From: Pelomonas baiyunensis
GTDB taxonomy: Bacteria > Pseudomonadota > Gammaproteobacteria > Burkholderiales > Burkholderiaceae_C
Direction: 5' to 3'
Assembly: GCF_043555935.1 (NCBI RefSeq)
Contig: NZ_JBIGIB010000001.1
Span: 868,001 to 932,000 of the forward strand
DNA: 64,000 nucleotides
Made by a program: the position numbers and the translations under genes. Within the stretch, counting starts at the first letter, position 1, and the number at the start of each line of letters is the position of its first letter. Shown here piece after piece: positions 23,494 to 30,884 of the stretch. The notes under the pieces were generated by a model. It saw nothing but the letters and a program-made list of their open reading frames with translations. It ran no database searches and had not been told where the DNA came from.

Positions 23494-25047
23494 ATGTTGG
23501 ACGCCGCTCTCAAGACCCAGCTCCAGGGTTACCTGGACCACGTCAAGCTCCCGTTCGAAATCATCGCCTCGCTGGACAACTCGGCCAGCAGCGCCGAGAT
23601 GCGCGAACTGCTGGAAGAAATTGCCGGCATGAGCGACAAGATTTCCTTCCGCGCCGATGGCGTGGACACCCGCACCCCGTCCTTCCTGCTGCGCCGCACT
23701 GGCACCGAGCAGAGCCTGCGCTTTGCGGCCATCCCGCTGGGCCACGAGTTCACCTCGCTCGTGCTGGCGCTGCTCTGGACCGGCGGCCACCCGCCCAAGG
23801 TCGATGCCGCGCAGATCGACGCGGCCAAGGCGCTGGACGCGGATCTCGACTTCGAGATCTACATGAGTCTGACCTGCCACAACTGCCCGGACGTGGTGCA
23901 GGCGCTCTCGCTCATGGCCATCGTCAACCCGCGCATCCGCACGACGGTCATCGACGGCGGCTTGTTCCAGAGCGAGGTCGAGGGTCGCAACATCATGGCG
24001 GTGCCCGCCGTGTGGTTGAACGGTCAGCCGTTTGCCTCGGGCCGCATGAGCCTGGAAGAAATCATCGCGAAGCTCGACACCGGCTCCGCCGCGCGGGATG
24101 CGAAGAAGCTTGACGCTGAAGCGCCGTACGACATGCTCATCGTCGGCGGTGGTCCCGCCGGTGCGGCAGCCGCCGTGTACGCCGCCCGCAAGGGCATCCG
24201 CACCGGCGTGGCGGCCGAGCGCTTCGGCGGCCAGGTGAATGACACGCTGGGCATCGAGAACTACATCTCGGTGTCCATGACCGACGGCCCGAAGTTCGCC
24301 GCCGCCCTGGAAGGCCATGTGAAGGACTACAACGTCGACATCCACAACCTCCAGCGCGCAGAAAAACTCATCCCGGCGACCGAGCCCGGCGGCCTGATCG
24401 AAGTGCAACTGGCCAACGGGGCCACGCTCAAGGGCAAGACGGTGATCCTGTCCACCGGCGCGCGCTGGCGCAATGTCAACGTGCCCGGCGAAGCCGAGTA
24501 CAAGAACAAGGGCGTGGCCTACTGCCCGCACTGCGACGGCCCGCTGTTCAAGGGCAAGCCGGTGGCGGTGATCGGCGGCGGCAACTCGGGCGTGGAGGCG
24601 GCCATCGACTTGGCCGGCATCGTCAAGCACGTGACGCTGATCGAGTTCGGCGCGGAATTGCGGGCGGACGCGGTGCTGGTCAAGAAGCTGGAAAGCCTGC
24701 CCAACGTCGCCATCATCAAGAACGCCCAAACGACCGAATTCACCGGTGCGGGCGGCAAGCTCAACGGCCTGAACTACACGGACCGTGTGTCCGGCGAGGC
24801 GCGTCGTGTGGAGGTGGAAGGCTGCTTCGTGCAGATCGGCCTGGTGCCCAACACCGAGTGGCTGCGCGGCACGGTGGAGCTGAGCAAGCACGGCGAAATC
24901 ATCGTGGACGCTAAGGGTGCGACCTCGGTGCCCGGCGTGTTCGCGGCGGGTGACGTGACGACCGTGCCGTTCAAGCAGATCATCATCGCCGCCGGTGATG
25001 GCGCGAAGGCCGCGCTGGGCGCGTTCGACCACCTGATGCGCAGCTGA
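23494..25047 (+). CDS. ahpF: Alkyl hydroperoxide reductase subunit F
   Basis: FAD- and NADH-dependent disulfide reductase that regenerates AhpC. The 517-residue length is typical. Domains: an N-terminal double-thioredoxin module with the redox motif CHNC (Cys128, Cys131), then a thioredoxin-reductase-like flavoprotein with the FAD motif IVGGGPAGAAAAVYAARKG, the NAD motif VIGGGNSGVEAAIDLAG, the second redox motif CPHC in AYCPHCDGPLF and the C-terminal FAD motif PGVFAAGDVTTVPFKQII. The Shine-Dalgarno AGGAAG ends six bases before the ATG. It is probably expressed at lower level than ahpC through the intervening hairpins (inference). Confidence 0.97.
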   Translation: MLDAALKTQLQGYLDHVKLPFEIIASLDNSASSAEMRELLEEIAGMSDKISFRADGVDTRTPSFLLRRTGTEQSLRFAAIPLGHEFTSLVLALLWTGGHPPKVDAAQIDAAKALDADLDFEIYMSLTCHNCPDVVQALSLMAIVNPRIRTTVIDGGLFQSEVEGRNIMAVPAVWLNGQPFASGRMSLEEIIAKLDTGSAARDAKKLDAEAPYDMLIVGGGPAGAAAAVYAARKGIRTGVAAERFGGQVNDTLGIENYISVSMTDGPKFAAALEGHVKDYNVDIHNLQRAEKLIPATEPGGLIEVQLANGATLKGKTVILSTGARWRNVNVPGEAEYKNKGVAYCPHCDGPLFKGKPVAVIGGGNSGVEAAIDLAGIVKHVTLIEFGAELRADAVLVKKLESLPNVAIIKNAQTTEFTGAGGKLNGLNYTDRVSGEARRVEVEGCFVQIGLVPNTEWLRGTVELSKHGEIIVDAKGATSVPGVFAAGDVTTVPFKQIIIAAGDGAKAALGAFDHLMRS

Positions 25048-25080
25048 GGCGGGCCAGCCCAGCGGGCATTGCCCACGTCA

Positions 25081-25104
25081 CAAGGCGCCCCGCGGGGCGC
25101 CTTG
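25081..25104. terminator. Bidirectional terminator between ahpF and the convergent gene
   Basis: A perfect 24-base palindrome gives a stem CAAGGCGCCC/GGGCGCCTTG with the loop CGCG. It lies 33 bases after the ahpF stop and 5 bases beyond the end of the convergent minus-strand gene. TGCTTTC follows on the plus strand. It is well placed to end both transcripts. Confidence 0.7.
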
Positions 25105-25109
25105 TGCTT

Positions 25110-25589
25110 TCAACGCAGCGTGTAGCCGCGACCGTCCATGCAGGCGTCCACAGCGCGGTTGAAGACGGAGGTGTCCGCCATTGCCGCCTGCTGGGTGGTG
25201 GCCCAGCGGTTGCAGTCCTGGTAGTCCGCCTCCTGCTGGGCGGGGCTTTGGCCGTTGCGGGGGTAGATCACCGGCACGGCCGCCGACACCACCGGCGCGC
25301 GCCGGGGTGCCACATAGGCCACCGGCGGTGCCGGGGCGTACACCACGGGCGGCGGCAACGGGGCCGGCGGGGGCACATACACCGGCTCCGGCGGGCGACT
25401 GGCTTCATGCGCCAGCGCAATCAGCGGCACGGCCACGGCCAGGCCCAGCACCAGCGCACCCAGACCCGAGCCGCCATGGTGGTGGCGGGGCTCCGGCCGA
25501 CGGTCGTCGTAGTAGCGTGGCCCCGCGGCGGCCACGCCGGTGGCAACGATCAGGGCGGAGGCGATCAGGGTGCGGGCAAGGCGGTGCAT
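25110..25589 (-). CDS. Secreted proline-rich hypothetical protein
   Basis: A 159-residue protein of unknown function. The N-terminus MHRLARTLIASALIVATGVAAAG is a signal peptide. A second hydrophobic stretch, GLGALVLGLAVAVPLIALA, could be a glycine-zipper membrane segment. Then comes a proline- and tyrosine-rich linker (PVYVPPPAPLPPPVVYAPAPP), and finally a short conserved-looking module, YPRNGQSPAQQEADYQDCNRWATTQ to AVDACMDGRGYTLR, with two cysteines that could form a disulfide. This terminal module recurs in small envelope proteins of Burkholderiales. A start at 25709 is open but ATG 25589 is where the signal peptide begins. A cell-envelope role is the most one can say. Confidence 0.7.
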   Translation of the reverse strand: MHRLARTLIASALIVATGVAAAGPRYYDDRRPEPRHHHGGSGLGALVLGLAVAVPLIALAHEASRPPEPVYVPPPAPLPPPVVYAPAPPVAYVAPRRAPVVSAAVPVIYPRNGQSPAQQEADYQDCNRWATTQQAAMADTSVFNRAVDACMDGRGYTLR

Positions 25590-25669
25590 GGTGGGCTCGC
25601 GGGTGACGGTGTCTGGGGCAACGCCGGGCGGGCGTGTTCGGTTGACCAGCGCGGGGCAGGGTGCCTGTC

Positions 25670-26545
25670 TCATGCCGCCCGGGGCGGTGCCGGGCGCCGG
25701 GCTTGCCACAGCCCCTCGGCGCTGTACACGGCCAGCGCGCTCCAGATGAAGCCAAAAGCCACCAGGCGGCTCGCATCCATGGGCTCGCGGAACAGGAACA
25801 CGCCCAGCAGGAACTGCAGCGAGGGTGACACGTACTGCACCAGGCCCAGCGTGGCCAGCGGAATGCGCCGCGCGCCAGCGGCGAACAGCAGCAGCGCGCC
25901 GGCGGTGACGGGGCCGGTGCCGATCAGCCAGGCCCAGTCAGCGGCGGTCTGGCCGGCGAGGCTGCCGGCCTGGCTCCACCAGGCCAGGCCGCCCAGCGCG
26001 AGTGGCGCGAGGATCAGCGTCTCCAGCGCCAGTCCTTCGATCGCGCCGAGCGCGGCGGTCTTGCGCATCAGGCCGTACAGGCCAAAGCTGGCGGCCAGCA
26101 CCAGGGCCACCCACGGCAGCCGGCCGGCGGCCACCGTCAGCCACAGCACGCCGAACGCGGCCAGGCCCACGGCCAGCCACTGCACCGGCCGCGGCCGCTC
26201 GTGCAGCACTGCAAACCCCAGCGCCACGTTCACGAGCGGGTTGATGAAGTAGCCCAGGCTGGCGTCCAGCACGTGGCCGTTCCCGACCGCCCACACGTAG
26301 GTCAGCCAGTTGATCGCGATCAGCAGGGCCGACACCGCGAACCGGCGCCAGGTGGCGGCGCTGACCTCACGCAGCCAATGCAGGTGGCGCGTGGCCAGCA
26401 GCACCAGGGCCACGAAGGCCAGCGACCAGATCGTGCGGTGCGCCACCACCTGCAGGGCCGGGATGGTGGCGATTTGCCGGAAATACAGCGGGAACAGACC
26501 CCAACTGAGATAAGCGCCGAGGGCGTAGAGGATGCCGGGGTTCAT
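25670..26545 (-). CDS. rarD: RarD-type EamA permease
   Basis: A 291-residue inner-membrane protein with about ten helices. The N-terminus NPGILYALGAYLSWGLFPLYF and the central INWLTYVWAVGNGHVLDASLGYFINPLVNVALG are diagnostic of the RarD branch of the DMT superfamily, as is TLGLVQYVSPSLQFLLGVFLFREP. Family members are poorly characterised; RarD was linked to chloramphenicol sensitivity. Two ATG codons, 26554 and 26545, are possible. A GACAAT hexamer ends 7 bases before 26545 and includes the upstream ATG, so I prefer 26545 and a leaderless mRNA. The gene stands alone. Confidence 0.9.
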   Translation of the reverse strand: MNPGILYALGAYLSWGLFPLYFRQIATIPALQVVAHRTIWSLAFVALVLLATRHLHWLREVSAATWRRFAVSALLIAINWLTYVWAVGNGHVLDASLGYFINPLVNVALGFAVLHERPRPVQWLAVGLAAFGVLWLTVAAGRLPWVALVLAASFGLYGLMRKTAALGAIEGLALETLILAPLALGGLAWWSQAGSLAGQTAADWAWLIGTGPVTAGALLLFAAGARRIPLATLGLVQYVSPSLQFLLGVFLFREPMDASRLVAFGFIWSALAVYSAEGLWQARRPAPPRAA

Positions 26546-26552
26546 GCGCGGC

Positions 26553-26558
26553 ATTGTC
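26553..26558 (-). promoter_or_regulatory. Candidate -10 element of the rarD-like gene
   Basis: GACAAT on the minus strand ends seven bases before ATG 26545, with no Shine-Dalgarno sequence between. Confidence 0.35.
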
Positions 26559-26631
26559 GTTGGGGGTTAATCCGGAGGCTGAAGTCAGGGCTCGGGCGTC
26601 GAATTCGGCGCGCCTCGTTCGTCGTCACACC

Positions 26632-26901
26632 ATGGCCCGCATTGAATTCACTCCGCAGCTGCACCGCTTCGTGGACACCCCGGTGGTGGACACCCCGGCC
26701 ACCGTGCTGCGCCAGGGCCTGGATGCCGCCTTCGCCATCAACCCCCGGCTGCGGGGCTACATCCTCGATGACCAAGGCCACCTGCGGGTCAATGTCGTCA
26801 TCTTCATCGACGGCCGGCGCGTGCGCGACCTGCGTGGCCTGACCGACCCGCTCGGCCCTGAAAGCCGGGTTCACGTCCTGCAAGCCCTTTCCGGAGGCTG
26901 A
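26632..26901 (+). CDS. MoaD/ThiS-like ubiquitin-fold protein
   Basis: An 89-residue protein with the length, beta-grasp pattern and C-terminal Gly-Gly of MoaD/ThiS sulfur carriers: IEFTPQLHRFV at the start, HLRVNVVIFIDGRRVRDLRGLTDPLGPESRVHVLQALSGG at the end. Classical MoaD and ThiS proteins receive an adenylate and then sulfur on the terminal glycine. No moaE, thiG or adenylating-enzyme gene is near, so it is unlikely to be the housekeeping carrier. It ends three bases before the Asp-box propeller gene, forming a tight two-gene unit. The partner pathway is unknown; a dedicated sulfur carrier or a protein tag are both conceivable. Confidence 0.8.
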   Translation: MARIEFTPQLHRFVDTPVVDTPATVLRQGLDAAFAINPRLRGYILDDQGHLRVNVVIFIDGRRVRDLRGLTDPLGPESRVHVLQALSGG

Positions 26902-26904
26902 ACC

Positions 26905-27978
26905 ATGAACCAAGACCGCGCCTGGGCCGCGACCCGCAAAGGCTTGTTTGAACTTCGCCGCCGCAGTGGCCGCTGGGAGGTGGAGCGCCTGAGCTTCACC
27001 GCCGACCCGGTCACCATGCTGCTGCCGCCTGACGCCTCGGGCCACATGCTGGCCGGCTTGAACCTCGGCCACTTCGGCGCCAAGCTGCATGCCAGCGACG
27101 ATGCCGGTCAGACTTGGCGCGAGGTGGCAGCCCCCACGTTCCCGCCGCAGCCAGACGGCGCGGCGGGCCCGGCCTGGAAGCTCGATCAGGTGTTTTCGCT
27201 GGAACGCGCCGGCGACGCCATCTGGTGCGGCACGGTGCCCGGCGGCCTGTTCCTCAGCCGGGACCGTGGCGAGACCTGGACGCTGGACGAAATCCTCTGG
27301 CGTGACCCGCGGCGCGAGCAATGGATGGGCGGCGGCAACCCGGCGCCGGCCTTGCACTCCATCTGCCCGCACCCCGATCGCCCGGAGGAGCTGCTGATCG
27401 GCGTGTCCTGCGGCGGGGCCTGGCGCACCACCGACGGTGGCCAGAGCTGGGCGCTGCGCGCCAAAGGCATGCGGGCTGACTTCATGCCGCCCGAATTGGC
27501 GGACGACGAGAACTCCCAAGACCCCCACCTCATCGCCCGCTGCCGCGACGTGCCGGAGGTGCTGTGGTGCCAGCACCATTGCGGCATCTTCCGCTCCACC
27601 GACAACGGTGCCAGCTGGCAGGAGCACCGCGCGGCGCCGTCCAGCTTCGGTTTTGCCGTGGCCGCCCACCCGCGAGACCCGCTGACCGCCTGGTTCGCGC
27701 CAGCGGTGAAAGACGAGCGCCGCATTCCGGTCGATGCTGCGCTGTGCGTGACCCGCACCCGCGACGGAGGCCAGACCTTCGAGACGCTGCGCTCGGGCCT
27801 GCCCCAGCAACATTGCTACGACCTCATCTACCGCCATGGCCTGGCGGTGGACGATGGCGGCGAGCAGCTGATGATGGGCTCCACCACGGGAGGGCTGTGG
27901 GCCAGCGCCGATGGTGGCGACCACTGGGAGACGGTGTCAGCCCACCTGCCGCCCATCTACGCGGTCAAGTTCGGTTGA
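26905..27978 (+). CDS. Asp-box (BNR) beta-propeller protein
   Basis: A 357-residue protein with six Asp-boxes of the sialidase/VPS10 type: ASDDAGQTW (63-71), SRDRGETW (118-125), TTDGGQSW (175-182), STDNGASW (231-238), TRDGGQTF (285-292) and SADGGDHW (334-341). Their even spacing of about 50 residues predicts a six- or seven-bladed propeller. No signal peptide is visible (MNQDRAWAATRKGLFEL), so it is probably cytosolic, which is unusual for Asp-box proteins. Sialidase catalytic residues (Arg triad, FRIP) are not recognisable, so names such as exo-alpha-sialidase would mislead. Close coupling to the MoaD-like gene suggests that the two act together. Confidence 0.88.
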   Translation: MNQDRAWAATRKGLFELRRRSGRWEVERLSFTADPVTMLLPPDASGHMLAGLNLGHFGAKLHASDDAGQTWREVAAPTFPPQPDGAAGPAWKLDQVFSLERAGDAIWCGTVPGGLFLSRDRGETWTLDEILWRDPRREQWMGGGNPAPALHSICPHPDRPEELLIGVSCGGAWRTTDGGQSWALRAKGMRADFMPPELADDENSQDPHLIARCRDVPEVLWCQHHCGIFRSTDNGASWQEHRAAPSSFGFAVAAHPRDPLTAWFAPAVKDERRIPVDAALCVTRTRDGGQTFETLRSGLPQQHCYDLIYRHGLAVDDGGEQLMMGSTTGGLWASADGGDHWETVSAHLPPIYAVKFG

Positions 27979-28050
27979 ACCCGATGTGGCCTCTGGCAGG
28001 GCCGGGCGGCGGTGTCAGACTGCGCGCCTCCTCGGCCTCACGCCCTTGCC

Positions 28051-29988
28051 ATGTCCTTGATGCCCCTGATGCGCAGCCTGCCGCTGCTGCTGTCTGCCCT
28101 GATCACCGTGCCGGCCGGCGCGGCTGACGAGGACAAGCCGCCGGCCTACCAGCCGCGCGAGCACTACACCAAGTACGAGTACCGCGTGCCCGTGCGCGAC
28201 GGCAAGACGCTGTTCACGGCGGTGTACCTGCCCAAGGACCAGAGCCGCCGCTACCCCTTCCTGATGGTGCGCACGCCCTACAGCTGCGGCCCGTACGGCG
28301 TGGACCGCGACGGCGTGAAGCAGCTCGCGCCGAACGAGGACTTCTTGAAGGCCGGCTACATCTTCGTGTGCCAGGACGTGCGCGGGCGCTTCCAGTCGGA
28401 AGGGCAGTTCATCGAGATGACGCCGCACCGGGCGATCAAGAAGCTGCCCACCGACGTGGACGAAAGCACCGACACGCACGACACCGTGCAGTGGCTGCTG
28501 GACCACGTGCCCGGCCACAACGGCCGCGTGGGCCTGTGGGGCATCAGCTACCCGGGCTTCTACACGGCGGCCTCGGTGATCGACTCGCACCCGGCCATCA
28601 AGGCCGCCTCGCCGCAGGCGCCCATTGGCGACCTGTTCCAGGGCGACGACAGCTACCACGGTGGCGCCTTCATGCTGGCGGCCAACTTCGGCTTCTACAG
28701 CTTCTTCAAACCCCAGCAGACGCCGGTTCTGCCGCCCCGGCAGTGGCCTGAGTTCGACTACGGCACCCGCGACGGCTACGAGTTCTTCCTGCAGTTCACC
28801 AACCTCGACGCCATGGCCGAGCGCCTGGGCAAGGACGGCGGCGCCAACCCGTACTTCAATGTGCAGCTGGAGCACGACCGCTACGACCACTTCTGGCAGC
28901 AGCGGGCCATCCTGCCGCACCTGAAGAACATCCGCGCCGCGGTGTTGACCGTGGGCGGTTGGTTCGATGCCGAAGACCTGGTTGGCCCGCTGGGGGTGTT
29001 CCGCGCCATCGGGCGCCAAAGCCCGGCCACCGACAACCGGCTGGTGATGGGCCCGTGGGTGCATGGCGGCTGGATCGGCACACCGGGCCGCAGCCTGGGC
29101 CGTGTCCAGTTCCATCAGCCCACAGCCGAGCAGTTCCAGAAAGACGTGCTGCTGCCGTTCTTCGAGCAGCACTTGCGGGAAGTGGCCCCCAAGACCCCCA
29201 TCGCCAAGGCGACGGTGTTTGAAACGGGCACCAACGTCTGGCGCCGCTACGACGCTTGGCCCCCGCAAACCGCCCAGGCGCGCACCTTGTACTTTGCGCC
29301 CGGCGGCAAGCTCAGCTTCACGCCGCCGCCGGCCCCGCAGCCGCAGTTCGACAGCTGGGTGAGCGACCCGGCCAAGCCGGTGCCGTTCATCGGCTACACG
29401 GCCTTGGGCATGCCGCAGGAGTACATGGTGAGCGACCAACGCTTTGCCGCCACGCGGCCGGACGTGCTCACCTTCCGCAGCGAGGTGCTGGAGCAAGACG
29501 TGACCCTGGCCGGCCCCGTGGTGGCGCGGCTGTTCGCGTCCACCAGCGGCACCGATGCCGACTGGGTGGTCAAGCTCATCGACGTGTACCCGCCGGAGGT
29601 GGAAGACCCGCCGCCCCGCAAGAAGCGCCCCCGCACCGAGGAGGTCGAGGCGCCGGAGTCGCCGATGGGCGGTTACCAGCAACTGGTGCGGGCCGACCCG
29701 CTGCGCGGGCGCTTCCGCCACAGCCTGGAAACGCCCGAGGCCATGGTGCCCGGCCAGGTGGAGGAACTGAAGGTGACGCTGCAGGACGTGAACCACAGCT
29801 TCCGGCGCGGGCACCGCATCATGGTGCAGGTGCAAAGCAGCTGGTTCCCGCTGATCGACCGCAACCCGCAGCGTTTCGTGCCGATCCGCAGCGCGCGGGC
29901 CGAAGACTTCCAGCCCGCCACGCAGCGGCTGTACTTCTGGCGTGATCAGCCGTCGGGCTTGCAGGTGCAGGTGTTGCCGATGCGCTGA
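28051..29988 (+). CDS. Exported CocE/NonD family hydrolase (X-Pro dipeptidyl-peptidase-like)
   Basis: A 645-residue serine hydrolase related to cocaine esterase and alpha-amino-acid ester hydrolases. It has a signal peptide (MRSLPLLLSALITVPAGAA). The catalytic triad is readable: Ser166 in GLWGISYPGFYT, the Asp in VGGWFDAEDLVG and the His in GPWVHGGWIG. The C-terminal jelly-roll domain (from about residue 440) contains DADWVVKLIDVYPP, usual for the family. Within it lies a charged, proline-rich insert, EDPPPRKKRPRTEEVEAPES, that is probably a flexible loop. The likely activity is on esters or amides of peptides in the periplasm. It is 72 bases downstream of the propeller gene, and the relation is unclear. 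Confidence 0.9.
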   Translation: MSLMPLMRSLPLLLSALITVPAGAADEDKPPAYQPREHYTKYEYRVPVRDGKTLFTAVYLPKDQSRRYPFLMVRTPYSCGPYGVDRDGVKQLAPNEDFLKAGYIFVCQDVRGRFQSEGQFIEMTPHRAIKKLPTDVDESTDTHDTVQWLLDHVPGHNGRVGLWGISYPGFYTAASVIDSHPAIKAASPQAPIGDLFQGDDSYHGGAFMLAANFGFYSFFKPQQTPVLPPRQWPEFDYGTRDGYEFFLQFTNLDAMAERLGKDGGANPYFNVQLEHDRYDHFWQQRAILPHLKNIRAAVLTVGGWFDAEDLVGPLGVFRAIGRQSPATDNRLVMGPWVHGGWIGTPGRSLGRVQFHQPTAEQFQKDVLLPFFEQHLREVAPKTPIAKATVFETGTNVWRRYDAWPPQTAQARTLYFAPGGKLSFTPPPAPQPQFDSWVSDPAKPVPFIGYTALGMPQEYMVSDQRFAATRPDVLTFRSEVLEQDVTLAGPVVARLFASTSGTDADWVVKLIDVYPPEVEDPPPRKKRPRTEEVEAPESPMGGYQQLVRADPLRGRFRHSLETPEAMVPGQVEELKVTLQDVNHSFRRGHRIMVQVQSSWFPLIDRNPQRFVPIRSARAEDFQPATQRLYFWRDQPSGLQVQVLPMR

Positions 29989-30050
29989 GGCGCCCCGCCG
30001 GGGCTATGCTTCATGGCCGCCCCGATCCGTGGGGCGCCGTCGGAGCCGGG

Positions 30051-30794
30051 ATGTGGCGTCGGGTTCTGGTTGCGGTGCTGTGCTGGCCCGTGTGGGTGCA
30101 CGCCGGGTGCTCGCGCGCGCTGCGCGTGCCCTTCGAGGACTGGCGGCCCTACTCCTACATGGACGGGACGCGGCACACCGGCCTGGAAACCGAGTTGCTG
30201 GATGCTGTGGCCCGCGAGGCGGGCTGTCGTGTCGTCTACGTCGGCGACGTGCCGCACAACCGCCGGCAACTGCTGTTGAGCAACGGCCAGCTGGACCTGC
30301 TGCTGGCGGCCACCCCGAAGGCCGATGCCGGCTGGTACACCCAGCCTTACCGCGACGAGCGGCTGTCGTTGTTTGTCAGGGCCGGTGAGGGCCGAGACGC
30401 CTTGAGGTCGGTGGACGACGTGCTGCGGAGCGGCTTGCGGCTGATCACGCACCGGGGCCCCGCCAATGCGCCGACGGTGCAAGAGTTCATCGCGCGCGGC
30501 CAGGTGGCGTGGTTCGAGACCTACGCGCGGGGCATCGAGCTGCTGCAACAGCAGCGTGGCGATGTGCTGCTGGGAGATCGCTTGGCCGTGCTGCACGCCG
30601 CTGGCGCGGCTCGGCTGTCGTTGACGGAGCTGCCGGTTCCGTTGGTGCAAGGCGTGGTGGCGTACCGGTTGAGCCCCAAGACGCTGACCGAGAGCGATTT
30701 GCAGACCCTGAATGCGGCCATCTTGCGCCTGGAGGCCCGTGGTGACTTGCGCCGGATTCGCGCGCGATGGTTGGCGGGCGCGGATGCGCCGTGA
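30051..30794 (+). CDS. Orphan periplasmic solute-binding protein (SBP_bac_3 family)
   Basis: A 247-residue protein with a signal peptide (MWRRVLVAVLCWPVWVHA) and the polar amino-acid-binding fold: RVPFEDWRPYSYMDGTRHTGLETELLDAVAREAGC, then NGQLDLLLAATPKADAGWYTQPYRDERLSLFV. The canonical pattern G-x-D-x-x is kept in weak form. No ABC permease or ATPase genes are nearby. The next gene, 90 bases downstream, is a chemoreceptor. Either it is a binding protein for a distant transporter, or it acts in sensing. The frame begins at 30006, but ATG 30051 starts the signal peptide. Confidence 0.82.
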   Translation: MWRRVLVAVLCWPVWVHAGCSRALRVPFEDWRPYSYMDGTRHTGLETELLDAVAREAGCRVVYVGDVPHNRRQLLLSNGQLDLLLAATPKADAGWYTQPYRDERLSLFVRAGEGRDALRSVDDVLRSGLRLITHRGPANAPTVQEFIARGQVAWFETYARGIELLQQQRGDVLLGDRLAVLHAAGAARLSLTELPVPLVQGVVAYRLSPKTLTESDLQTLNAAILRLEARGDLRRIRARWLAGADAP

Positions 30795-30884
30795 CATGGT
30801 GCATATCCGCGACGCCGCCCCGTTGCGGTGCGGGGCAGGCTCGGCCTAGCATCGTCACAAGTTGGCACTGAAAAGGAGACACCC

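Noticed and set aside
26905..27978. Calling the Asp-box protein a sialidase
   Set aside because: Only the Asp-box repeats are present; no sialidase arginine triad, FRIP motif or catalytic Tyr/Glu pair can be identified.
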